Origin: CAIOZW01 sp049317725
GTDB lineage: Bacteria; Acidobacteriota; Blastocatellia; RBC074
DNA length: 58,030 nt
Direction: 5' to 3'
NCBI GenBank assembly: GCA_049317725.1
Contig: JBMOHS010000003.1
Span: forward strand, 1 to 58,030
The notes beneath the pieces were generated by a model, which saw nothing but the letters and a program-made list of their open reading frames with translations, was not told the origin of the DNA and searched no databases. Position numbers and translations under genes: made by a program. Positions 34,401 to 43,248 of the stretch are shown piece by piece. Position 1 is the stretch's first letter. Each line of letters starts with the position of its first letter.

Positions 34401-34996
34401 CGCCCGGTGCCCTCAACAAGGGGTTTGGCAAGCACATCTTCGGTGGCTGGCAGATGAACGGAATCGTCGTGCTGCGCTCGGGGCTGCCGTTCTCGGTGAC
34501 CCAGACCAACACGCTCAACACCATTGAGGGTCACGTCCGCCCCGACTTGGTTCGCAATCCCAAGCTGGCCAACCCGACGGTCAACAAGTGGTTCGATCCG
34601 GATGCCTTCCGGGTGGTCACCTGCCAGCAGCCCGGTGCGGCGACCGATCCTGGGCGTGCACTCAACCAGTACCTCGCCGGCTTCTGCAAGTTCGGAAGTG
34701 CTGGACAGGGAATTCTCGAGGGTCCCGGATTCAAGAACGTCGACTACTCGTTGATCAAGAACATTCAGATCAAGGAGGATCTGCGGCTCCAGTTCCGGGC
34801 AGAGATCTTCAACATCTTCAACACGCCGCAGTTTGGCACGCCTAACGCGAGCCTCAACGCGGCGACAGCCTTCCTGCCGACGACGGCGGGTGGCGCCTTC
34901 CCGACCCAGGTCGCGCCCTCGCGCGGACCAGGGTCGATCGCCAACATCATCGCCCCGATGCGACAGATGCAGTTCGGGCTGAAGCTGATCTTCTAG
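31496..34996 (+). CDS. Oar-like TonB-dependent receptor, second copy
   Basis: A 1166-aa outer-membrane protein. Signal peptide about 1-38 (NEPTKWSTLAVGLLLTLMLGLAPGVRAQ), CarboxypepD_reg-like domain at about 42-125 (ILGVVADATGAVIGGAKV, FPLVDVGIYDITVDA), plug-like region with ELPLNNRNIGALAILQPGV and SGSYSAEYGFNAGAQT, and a long barrel ending LRQMQFGLKLIF-like aromatic terminus. ATG at 31496 has AAAGGAGA 9 nt upstream; upstream codons are not plausible. It sits between the CocE-family hydrolase and the PLP enzyme, which suggests import of the substrate used by this cluster. Confidence 0.92.
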   Translation: MMTMTEASMMNEPTKWSTLAVGLLLTLMLGLAPGVRAQTTSTTILGVVADATGAVIGGAKVTATNVSTRVSREVVSGSTGDFTFPLVDVGIYDITVDAQGFKTEIRRNVIVNINEKVRVDFSLQVGAASERVEVTAEGATLRTDDATLGQTIEQRRVEELPLNNRNIGALAILQPGVQYGPRSGTDGQGFGQRQGSHGVPIPGIGLSFVANGQRETNQHATLDGVVATEARVNTVPFSPSVEAIAEFKVLSGSYSAEYGFNAGAQTIIVTRSGGNEFHGSAFEFLRNDVFDAENYFQNYFNAPGATRSKKNSLRQNNFGGVVTGPFAIPKIYDGTNKTFFMFNYEGRRRRDGRFAQTANHPPMAFRNGDFSSLLGLPTPLRIVDPLTGDPFPNNIIPANRISNAAKELMKFWPEPQRVNPNPLVGINYTGFERRSLDDTQVFGRIDHNIGENDKIFARYAFNDVTYRVVPGDNPNFTYFVAGRNQNVGAAWIHIFNPNLINEVRYGYNRSVNNTLNNRANTTFDVETLGLTGFRVVNDSNRKFTPRETGVPTISVNAFSTLAEQDGGNGFDFNNLHQFNDNVTWVHGNHTTKFGFDYRWVALFRGAANVPRGGLNFNGDIANNGFAAFLLGFPSVTTTPEGLPLTETRQQRFAAYAMDDWKISRKLTLNYGLRWEYNTPAVDIKGLWRSLSFDTRTNGLPTVIPNIGTEFQFYPPQRDIFMPRIGIAYRPTDNWVIRSGFGIYYNVHQLNNYTILNLNPPKSGTSNFANTATAGRITNSPTQPVLTFAAPFGVVNPTSPTGINALSPDNPQPSVAQWSLDVQRRLPFDIVLSVGYVGNKGTHIDQTVELNAPAPSILPNPNSRRPIPFFADGVNGPTRALNRLRWLTSDGNSWYHALQVNAQKRFSNGLQMNVAYTWGRAMGEGYGRNEGGGAIPNSYQNPFDRAAEKTRYGFDFQHSAVISFLYELPTPGALNKGFGKHIFGGWQMNGIVVLRSGLPFSVTQTNTLNTIEGHVRPDLVRNPKLANPTVNKWFDPDAFRVVTCQQPGAATDPGRALNQYLAGFCKFGSAGQGILEGPGFKNVDYSLIKNIQIKEDLRLQFRAEIFNIFNTPQFGTPNASLNAATAFLPTTAGGAFPTQVAPSRGPGSIANIIAPMRQMQFGLKLIF

Positions 34997-35022
34997 TCAG
35001 GTCAGCAGGCAATTCAACCAAC

Positions 35023-35060
35023 GCGGGGGATCTGCGGAGCATCGTCTTCCCGGGTCCCCC
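35023..35060 (+). terminator. hairpin between the receptor and the PLP-enzyme gene
   Basis: CGGGGGA (35023-35029) pairs with TCCCCCG (35054-35060); the 24-nt centre contains CCCGGG. The T-rich TCTCTTATT follows. It could terminate the receptor transcript or lower expression of the genes downstream. Confidence 0.4.
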
Positions 35061-35121
35061 GTCTCTTATTGTGGTCCGAGACACGAATAGTCCAATCCAT
35101 TTATTGCAAGAGGATCAAGCC

Positions 35122-36342
35122 ATGTCCAACCGTCGCAATTTTCTGCAGGCGATGTCGAGCCTTCCCTTCATCGGGTCGATCTTCAGCAGCGAGGCGCTGG
35201 CCGTCAAGAAGGCCGACCCGACGCGCGACTACTTCAGGGAGCTCGGCGTGCGTCCGTTCATCAACGCCGCCGGCACCTACACGACACTCACGGCATCGCT
35301 GATGCACCCCGAAGTGATGGCGGCGATCAACTATGCGTCCAAGACCTTTGTCCCGCTCAACGACCTGCACGACGCGGTCGGCAAGCGGATTGCCGAGCTG
35401 GTGGGCTGTGAAGCGGCGATGGTGACATCTGGCGCGGCCGCGGCGCTGACCGCCGGAACCGCCGGTGTCGTGGCTGGCAAAAATCCGGAGTGGATCAAGC
35501 GGATTCCTGACCTGACCGGCACGGGGATGAAGAACGAGGTGATTGTCCAGAAGGCGCATCGCAACGGCTATGATCACGCCGTCCGCAACTGCGGCATCAA
35601 GCTGATCGAGGTCGAGTCGGCCGAAGAGCTGGAGCGGGCCATCAACGAGAAGACCGCGATGATGTTCTTCTTCAACGATGCCGATCCGAAGGGTGAGGTC
35701 AAGCTCGAACAGTTTGTCGAGATTGCCAAGAAGCGCCAGATCCCGACCCTCAACGATGCGGCGGCCGATGTTCCGCCAACCGGCAACATCTCGAAGTACA
35801 CCCGGATGGGGTTCGATCTGGTCGCCTTCTCGGGTGGGAAGGGGATCCGCGGGCCGCAGAGTGCTGGCCTGCTCCTCGGGCGCAAGGATCTGATCGAGGC
35901 CGCCCGCCTCAACTACTCGCCGAACAGCGACAGTATCGGGCGTGGAATGAAGGTCAACAAAGAAGAGCTGCTCGGGATGATGGTCGCGGTCGAGGTCTAC
36001 CTCAAGCGTGACGAGGCAGCCGAGTGGAAGGAGTGGGAGCGGCGTGCGAGGGTGGTGATCGACGCCGCGATGGCGGCAAACAAGGCGGTCGTTGGGGAGG
36101 TCTACGTGCCGCCGATCGCCAACCACGTCCCGACCGTGCGACTCAAGTGGGAGAAGTCAGCCCTCGATCTGAACGCGGATGAGGTGCGGAGGCGAATGAA
36201 GGAGGGCTCCCCCTCGATCGAGATCACACCGGGCAATACCCCTCCAGCAGAGGCGACGCAATCGCTCTCCATCGGCATCTGGCAACTTCAGCCGGGTGAG
36301 GTCGATATCGTCGCGAAGCGGTTGAAGGCCTCACTCGCCTGA
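35122..36342 (+). CDS. Tat-exported SelA-like PLP-dependent enzyme
   Basis: A 406-aa fold-type I PLP enzyme of the SelA/DgaE (L-seryl-tRNA(Sec) selenium transferase-like) group. The N-terminus MSNRRNFLQAMSSLPFIGS has a twin-arginine motif and a modest hydrophobic stretch, so export after cofactor loading is predicted. The core shows INAAGTYTTL at 47-56, the phosphate-cradle TSGAAAALTAG at 102-112, Asp212 in NDAAADVPP for the pyridine nitrogen, and the Schiff-base Lys240 in FSGGKGIRGPQ. Relatives include D-glucosaminate-6-phosphate ammonia-lyase, so a lyase/deaminase is more likely than selenocysteine synthesis. GAGG precedes ATG 35122 by 8 nt; 17 codons of earlier open frame would bury the Tat motif. 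Confidence 0.85.
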   Translation: MSNRRNFLQAMSSLPFIGSIFSSEALAVKKADPTRDYFRELGVRPFINAAGTYTTLTASLMHPEVMAAINYASKTFVPLNDLHDAVGKRIAELVGCEAAMVTSGAAAALTAGTAGVVAGKNPEWIKRIPDLTGTGMKNEVIVQKAHRNGYDHAVRNCGIKLIEVESAEELERAINEKTAMMFFFNDADPKGEVKLEQFVEIAKKRQIPTLNDAAADVPPTGNISKYTRMGFDLVAFSGGKGIRGPQSAGLLLGRKDLIEAARLNYSPNSDSIGRGMKVNKEELLGMMVAVEVYLKRDEAAEWKEWERRARVVIDAAMAANKAVVGEVYVPPIANHVPTVRLKWEKSALDLNADEVRRRMKEGSPSIEITPGNTPPAEATQSLSIGIWQLQPGEVDIVAKRLKASLA

Positions 36343-36358
36343 CACTGCGCTTTCCGCA

Positions 36359-36386
36359 AGGGGGGCCGACACAAGGTCGCCCCCCT
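36359..36386 (+). terminator. GC-rich hairpin between the PLP-enzyme and permease genes
   Basis: AGGGGGGCCGAC (36359-36370) and GTCGCCCCCCT (36376-36386) form an 11-bp stem with a single bulged C and the loop ACAAG, 17 nt after the stop. No T-run follows, so an mRNA-stabilising 3' hairpin or weak attenuator is as likely as a terminator. Confidence 0.45.
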
Positions 36387-36499
36387 CCAACTTGAACCCG
36401 AGGCCGATCGCGCCACGGCCGGTGACACCCAACGGCCAAAGACGTCGCGCTGCCCATCTGTCACCGTCTACCCAATCTCCTGTGGAGGGGGAACTTCCG

Positions 36500-38128
<1,629 letters not shown>

Positions 38129-38175
38129 CGCGCCCTGGTTGTTTCAGAATTCACGATCGAGGATGGAGTATTTTT

Positions 38176-39081
38176 ATGTCGAAGAAACTTGCGTCATTGC
38201 TGACCTTCAGTCTGTTGCTGGCAGCAGGAGTGGGCCTGTCTATCGGTTGGCAGGTAGAGTCGCAGATTCAGGTACCGCCAGGACTGCGCGCCGAGCGCAA
38301 TACCTGGACACCGCTGATGGATGTTCTGAAGAAAGATCGGCCGCGGGTCACCGACGAGCAGCTCGCCCGCATCGCCAAGTATCCGATCGAGGCCCTCTGG
38401 AATGGTGTGCAGAATCAGGGCTACACGCGGAACTTCGCCAACCACTTTCGTCTTACCCAACCGGGTACAAAACTGGTGGGACGAGCCCTGACGATGCGCT
38501 ACCTTCCCCTGCGGCCAGACATCGATGCGGCCACCAAGCAGTTGGCCAAGGAGGGCGACTGGGACTACCAGTACAACGTTCGGGCAGGAGAGGACGCCCA
38601 GCCGGGCGATGTGATCGTTGTCGAGCTCGGCGGGGCGGTCGATCGTGCGACCTTCCTCGGTGATGTGACCGGGATCGGAATGAGGCAGCGCGGGGTGCGT
38701 GGGGTCGTGGTCGACGGTGGAATTCGTGATCTGAACGAGTTCCTGGTGATGAAAGACTTCCCGATCTACTACGTCAACGCGCACGCCTCAGCCATGGCCG
38801 ACGAGGTTGGCGTCGAGTGGAACGCGCCGATCCGGATCGGTCACGTCTCAGTGCTGCCGGGGGATGTCGTGGTCGGGGATGAGGAGGGAGTACTCTTCTT
38901 CCCCCCCCAGATCACCGAAGAGGTCCTCAAATCAGCAGCCTTGACGGTCAACACCGAGAACTTCAAACGGGAGATGATGCGCTCCGGCAAGTATCGCTCG
39001 CGTGACATCTACCCGAAACTCAGCCCCGAGCTGGAAAAACGCTACCAGGAGTGGCTCAAGACCAATCCGATTGACAACTGA
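38176..39081 (+). CDS. RraA/HMG-aldolase-like protein with N-terminal signal or anchor
   Basis: A 301-aa member of the RraA-like family, which includes 4-hydroxy-4-methyl-2-oxoglutarate aldolases/oxaloacetate decarboxylases as well as the RNase E inhibitor RraA. The N-terminus (MSKKLASLLTFSLLLAAGVGLSIGW) is a signal peptide or anchor. The core has GRALTMRY near 102-109, LGD near 161-163, and VVVDGGIRDLNEF at 177-189; Arg184-Asp185 match the substrate- and metal-binding pair of the aldolases. A C-terminal extension of some 50 residues follows. Export argues against a role on RNase E. GGAG precedes ATG 38176 by 8 nt; the gap to the permease gene is 47 nt. Confidence 0.85.
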   Translation: MSKKLASLLTFSLLLAAGVGLSIGWQVESQIQVPPGLRAERNTWTPLMDVLKKDRPRVTDEQLARIAKYPIEALWNGVQNQGYTRNFANHFRLTQPGTKLVGRALTMRYLPLRPDIDAATKQLAKEGDWDYQYNVRAGEDAQPGDVIVVELGGAVDRATFLGDVTGIGMRQRGVRGVVVDGGIRDLNEFLVMKDFPIYYVNAHASAMADEVGVEWNAPIRIGHVSVLPGDVVVGDEEGVLFFPPQITEEVLKSAALTVNTENFKREMMRSGKYRSRDIYPKLSPELEKRYQEWLKTNPIDN

Positions 39082-39484
39082 GCGGATTCGCATCGATCAA
39101 GTCTCCCGTTGCCCCCGCTCCCAGCCGGGGAAGTGGGCCCTCTACCAGCCGCAGCAGGTCCGATTTTTCGCGGCCCATGGGGGGCTGCGCTCTTGAAACA
39201 ACCGCAAGTGCACTATACACTCAAGCTTTGCCAAGGAAGCTCCTCGTTGTGTGTCCAGTTACTCTCTTCCCCTACTTCCAGCATGACTTGGAGATCTTTT
39301 GCTCTTTCGTGGAGAAGTTCGGTCCAGGGAGCACCTCTCACCTGACCGGGAAAGTCAAGGAGGGGCTCCAAGAAAGCGTCTGGAGAGGAGCGCGTGGCCC
39401 AGACTGATGATCGCCTCTCGACAAGGGGCAGCCAAGAGAGATCGCGCATCGCCGAGCATCAGGAGCATCAGGGAGAATCGATGT
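39082..39484. other. intergenic region before the response regulator
   Basis: About 400 nt without a convincing gene. Near its start CCCCG-CTCCCAGC-CGGGG forms a short hairpin that may end the RraA-like transcript. A promoter-like TTGAAA (39193-39198) with TATACA (39214-39219) is present, but the 15-nt spacing is short. Confidence 0.5.
39193..39219 (+). promoter_or_regulatory. possible promoter of the response regulator
   Basis: TTGAAA and TATACA are good hexamers, but they are separated by only 15 nt. The predicted start is about 260 nt before the coding region. Confidence 0.35.
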
Positions 39485-40249
39485 ATGAACAAACCGCCAA
39501 CGAGTAACTCCGAGCCTCCTGCCAAGGCAACCGCCACGGGAAAAGAGAAGTTACTGGTCGTCGAGGACGATCCCGCCATCCAGCGAATGATCTCTGACTA
39601 CTTTCGTCGCCAAGTCGGGTACGAGGTCCTGACTGCGGGCGATGGGGAGATCGGGGTGAGGATGGCACTGACCGATCAGCCAACGGTGATGATCCTCGAC
39701 CTGATGCTGCCGCGATTGGACGGATTGACCGTCTGCCGACAGGTCCGTGAGCGGTACCCGACACTTCCGATCATCATGTTGACCGCAAAGGACGATGTGG
39801 TCGACAAGGTGCTGGGCCTCGAGATGGGTGCCGATGACTATATGACCAAACCCTTCAGTCTTCGCGAACTCGAAGCGCGACTGAAGAGTGTCTTGCGTCG
39901 GACACGCGCCCGCAGCAGCGATCCGGAGGAGACCGAGCAGGCTCCGATCGTGCGTGGTTCCCTGCGGATCGATCCGGCTCGACGCGAAGTCACCATTGGG
40001 GAGCGGATTGTCGACCTCACCCCCAAGGAGTTCGAGCTGCTCTCCCTCTTTGCGGCCCACCCAGGACGTGTCTATTCCCGCAAATACCTCCTCGAGAACA
40101 TCTGGGATTATACCTACAGCGGGTATGACCGGACGATCGACTCACACATCAATCGACTGCGCGCCAAGATCGAGGAGAATCCGGACGATCCCAAACTCGT
40201 GCTGACGGTCTGGGGAGTGGGCTACAAGTTCAACGACGAATCGGATTGA
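39485..40249 (+). CDS. OmpR/PhoB-type response regulator
   Basis: A 254-aa two-component regulator. After a 20-residue Ser/Pro-rich leader, the receiver domain shows VVEDDP (acidic pair at 27-29), phospho-acceptor Asp72 in MILDLMLPRLDG, Thr100 and Lys122. The C-terminal winged-helix effector has LTPKEFELLSLFAAHPGRVYSR and TIDSHINRLRAKIE. ATG at 39485 has GGGAG 9 nt upstream. No histidine kinase is next to it; the following gene is the convergent PBP1A gene 43 nt away. Targets cannot be told from the sequence. Confidence 0.94.
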   Translation: MNKPPTSNSEPPAKATATGKEKLLVVEDDPAIQRMISDYFRRQVGYEVLTAGDGEIGVRMALTDQPTVMILDLMLPRLDGLTVCRQVRERYPTLPIIMLTAKDDVVDKVLGLEMGADDYMTKPFSLRELEARLKSVLRRTRARSSDPEETEQAPIVRGSLRIDPARREVTIGERIVDLTPKEFELLSLFAAHPGRVYSRKYLLENIWDYTYSGYDRTIDSHINRLRAKIEENPDDPKLVLTVWGVGYKFNDESD

Positions 40250-40292
40250 TTCCCACGAGCATCTCCACGAGCACGGCGGGGGGACGGCAGGA

Positions 40293-43091
40293 CTACGGAT
40301 CCTCGGGCTTCCCCTTCTTTCCTTTACGCAATGGCTGGGAGGCAGGCAGCTCAGGAGCCTCCGCGCGAGGAGCGGGAGTCGCTGCGGATGGTGTGCTGAT
40401 TCGACTTCGAGTGGCTACTCGATCCGGTCCACCTGAGGGGGGCTCACCGGCAGAGGGAGCTTGCGCCGCGGCCGACGGGGATGTTGATTGACGTTGCACC
40501 GGTTCACGGGAACTCGTCGCCGCGGAAGAGGGCGGAATGGAGGGAGGAGGAGCGACTCTCGTGGGGGGGGAGGCCTTCCCAGTGGGAGCAGGAGAAGGGA
40601 CGGGGGCAGGCGGCGCCGCTTCTCCAAGAGGATCGAGATCAGGAATCTCCGCCGAGTCGGGCAGAATATCTCCGCTGAGCACTCCGAGTCGCGCCCGCTC
40701 CGAGGCATGTTGACTGGCGCGTACGTTCTGGATTCCCCGTAACTCCTCGGTCGGGGGGGGAGGGGCAGGAAATTGCTCTTTCTCCTTCTCCTTGAGGTAG
40801 GCGCGCATGAACTCCAGCCAGAAGGGAAGCGCGGCGGAAGCCCCCGCTTCTCCCTGTCCCAGCGTTCGTTTCTGATCGCTATAGCCAATCCAGACGCCAC
40901 AAACGACCGATGGGGTATAGCCGATGAACCAGGCATCGGTGAAGTCATTGACGGTGCCCGTCTTCCCGGCCAGTTCGTGACCAAGCGAGGAGGCAGAGGC
41001 AGCCGTGCCATACTGGACAGCACCTCTCATCAAATCGACCATCTGCCCCGCTACGTAGGGGGTCAGCACCTGCTCTCGGCGAGGTTGGGCCTCTTCGAGC
41101 AGGTTGCCGTCGCGGTCGACGACCCGCACGATCCGGCTCGGCTCGACCCAACGCCCTTGATTGGGAAAGACCGCATAAGCGGCGACCATATCGAGAAGGG
41201 GTTCTTCCGTGGCCCCGAGTGCGGAGGGAAGAAAGGGAGCCATCGGATTCGGTAGCTTGAGCCGCATCACCAGGTCTCCCGCATTCTTGACCCCGACCTC
41301 ATCGAGAATACGCACGGCTGGAATGTTGCGGGAGAGGGCCAGCGCTTGACGAAGTGAGATCGGCCCCAGGTAGGTATTGTCGTAGTTGTGAGGGCTCCAG
41401 TTCCCACGCTGGAAGGGGACATCATCGACGATGTCGTCCGGTTGCATCCCCTGCTCGAGCGCCGCTGCGTAGATGAAGGGCTTGAAGACGGATCCCGTCT
41501 GGCGGTTGGCCTGGGTGGCGTGGTTGAACTTGGTGGTAGCAAAGTCGTACCCGCCGACGAGAGCCCGAATCTGGCCTGTCCGCACATCAAGCAGAACCAG
41601 CGCCGCTTGGACATCGGGCTGGGGCTCGAACGTCACCTTGACCCGCTGGTTGGCGACATCGACAGATCGAATCCGGAAGGGAGCGAGGTCGCCGCGCTGG
41701 AAGATTGCGGCGGGAGCGCGCCCAGCGATGCGGGTCTCTTCGACCGTCACAGTCGCCCGGTAGCGACCAAACGAGACGGTCGCCCCCCGATCCGTGACCT
41801 CCCGTACAAGCCCCATGACGATCTCCTCGATCGCCGGCGCCGCGTTGCTCCAGGAGGCGTGCCGGTAGCCATCCAAGAGGGCCACGGCCCCATCCGACTC
41901 GCGCCCCCTGATCTTCGCCGCTTTCCCAACTCCAGCCCCAGCTCCAACTTTGCCGGTGAGAATATTTTCGAAGCGGAACCGCCAACCGTGACGGCGCTGA
42001 TACTGTTGGGCGCCCCAACGAACAGCCTTGACCGCAGCGATCTGGGCCTCCTCATCGAGCGAAGTGTAGACATTGAGCCCCGCGCGATAGACATCCATCG
42101 CGTCCTGCGAGTGCTTCTCGACGAGAAGACGCTGCAGCTCCTGGCGAACCTCCTCGAGGAAATAGGCGTGCGGGGAACGATCATTTCGGCCTCGCTGATC
42201 ATCTGGATCGAGGTCGAGCGGCAGGGCCTTGGCGGCCTGTGCCTCGGCGGCCGAGAGGAAGCCGGCCTGCACCATCGACTGGAGGACGAGGTTGCGCCGA
42301 TCCCGGGCCGCTTTTGGTCGCAGAAGGGGAGAGTAGACTTGGGTCCCCTTGGGAATTGCGGCCAACAAAGCGTATTGATGGAGCTTCAGCTCGCGCAGAG
42401 GCTTGCGAAAATAGTAGTTGGCCGCCGCTTCAAATCCATAGGCCCCACCGCCAAGGAAGATCTGATTGCAGTACATTGTGAGGATCTGTTCTTTGGTGTA
42501 GACCCGCTCAATCTGGAGCGCGAACATGGCCTCTTTGATCTTCCGGATGTAAGTCTTCTCAGGGCGAAGAAAGAGGACGCGGGCGAGCTGTTGCGTCAGA
42601 GTCGAAGCCCCCTGGGCACGGCGCCGCTGAATGATATTCTGGATCATCGAGCCGACGATGCGGACTGGATCAAGGCCAAGATGCTCGTAAAACCGGGTGT
42701 CCTCAATCGCCAGAATCGCCTGCTGGAGTTGTGAAGGGATCTCCGCATACTCGATCGGGATGCGGCGTTCGAGCGATAACTCTCCGATCAGATTGCCATT
42801 GCTGGCATAGACACGGGTGATCTCGGGAGGGCGGTAATCGGCAAGGGCGTCGACTTCGACCGCAAAACTGGTCAACGAGGCGAACGAGACCAGGACTAGA
42901 CCAGTCATCGCCCCGGCGAGCAGGGCGAGCACCAACAGCGCGTCGAGCCCTCCCCGTTGAAAGAAGAAGGGGACTCGCTGCAGCAGCAGTATTGATCGCT
43001 TGGTCGACGCGGACCAGCCTACTGATTGTCGAAGCGGGAGGTCTTCCTTTTGCGGAACCCCTTCCGGCTTTCCTTGCTTCTTCCAGGTCAT
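40293..43091 (-). CDS. class A penicillin-binding protein (PBP1A type)
   Basis: Bifunctional peptidoglycan glycosyltransferase and transpeptidase, 932 aa. Cytoplasmic Lys/Arg-rich tail, one membrane anchor at about 50-73, GT51 domain with catalytic Glu130 in EDTRFYEHLG and ASTLTQQLARVLFL, an inserted OB-like region at about 370-490, and a transpeptidase domain with SVFK at 534-537 (Ser534), SRN at 587-589 and KTGT at 710-713. The last 105 or so residues (from about 825) are a Pro/Ser/Ala-rich tail ending in basic GKKGKPEDP. ATG at 43091 lies exactly 7 nt after a TATAAT box and has no Shine-Dalgarno, so the mRNA is probably leaderless. Confidence 0.95.
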   Translation of the reverse strand: MTWKKQGKPEGVPQKEDLPLRQSVGWSASTKRSILLLQRVPFFFQRGGLDALLVLALLAGAMTGLVLVSFASLTSFAVEVDALADYRPPEITRVYASNGNLIGELSLERRIPIEYAEIPSQLQQAILAIEDTRFYEHLGLDPVRIVGSMIQNIIQRRRAQGASTLTQQLARVLFLRPEKTYIRKIKEAMFALQIERVYTKEQILTMYCNQIFLGGGAYGFEAAANYYFRKPLRELKLHQYALLAAIPKGTQVYSPLLRPKAARDRRNLVLQSMVQAGFLSAAEAQAAKALPLDLDPDDQRGRNDRSPHAYFLEEVRQELQRLLVEKHSQDAMDVYRAGLNVYTSLDEEAQIAAVKAVRWGAQQYQRRHGWRFRFENILTGKVGAGAGVGKAAKIRGRESDGAVALLDGYRHASWSNAAPAIEEIVMGLVREVTDRGATVSFGRYRATVTVEETRIAGRAPAAIFQRGDLAPFRIRSVDVANQRVKVTFEPQPDVQAALVLLDVRTGQIRALVGGYDFATTKFNHATQANRQTGSVFKPFIYAAALEQGMQPDDIVDDVPFQRGNWSPHNYDNTYLGPISLRQALALSRNIPAVRILDEVGVKNAGDLVMRLKLPNPMAPFLPSALGATEEPLLDMVAAYAVFPNQGRWVEPSRIVRVVDRDGNLLEEAQPRREQVLTPYVAGQMVDLMRGAVQYGTAASASSLGHELAGKTGTVNDFTDAWFIGYTPSVVCGVWIGYSDQKRTLGQGEAGASAALPFWLEFMRAYLKEKEKEQFPAPPPPTEELRGIQNVRASQHASERARLGVLSGDILPDSAEIPDLDPLGEAAPPAPVPSPAPTGKASPPTRVAPPPSIPPSSAATSSREPVQRQSTSPSAAAQAPSAGEPPSGGPDRVATRSRISTPSAATPAPRAEAPELPASQPLRKGKKGKPEDP

Positions 43092-43097
43092 GACGTG

Positions 43098-43128
43098 ATT
43101 ATAGCAGGGGGAATGGCGGAAAAGTCCA
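43098..43128 (-). promoter_or_regulatory. promoter giving a leaderless PBP1A mRNA
   Basis: On the minus strand a perfect TATAAT (43098-43103) is followed by CACGTC and the ATG, placing the expected transcription start on the A of the start codon. A weak -35 (TGGACT, 43123-43128) is 19 nt upstream. Confidence 0.65.
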
Positions 43129-43248
43129 GACCAAATTGCGGGAGCCAAAAACGTCGCTACCGCAACCCAACCCACCCACCCTGTCACAGATTGGCTCGAT
43201 TGAGTCGACCGGGCAGGCCGCTCAACCATTAACTGGAGATCCTCAACG

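Noticed and set aside
31616..34534. A 972-codon open frame on the minus strand opposite the second Oar-like receptor
   Set aside because: It is a shadow of the biased GC codon pattern: no family resemblance, Asp/Arg/Val-rich composition, and the plus-strand receptor explains the region fully.
35122..36342. Selenocysteine synthase (SelA) proper
   Set aside because: The protein has a Tat signal and no SelB, SelD or tRNA-Sec is nearby; the fold match is to the wider SelA/DgaE-like group.
38176..39081. RNase E inhibitor RraA
   Set aside because: The signal/anchor and the aldolase Arg-Asp pair point to an extracytoplasmic enzyme; no RNase E context.
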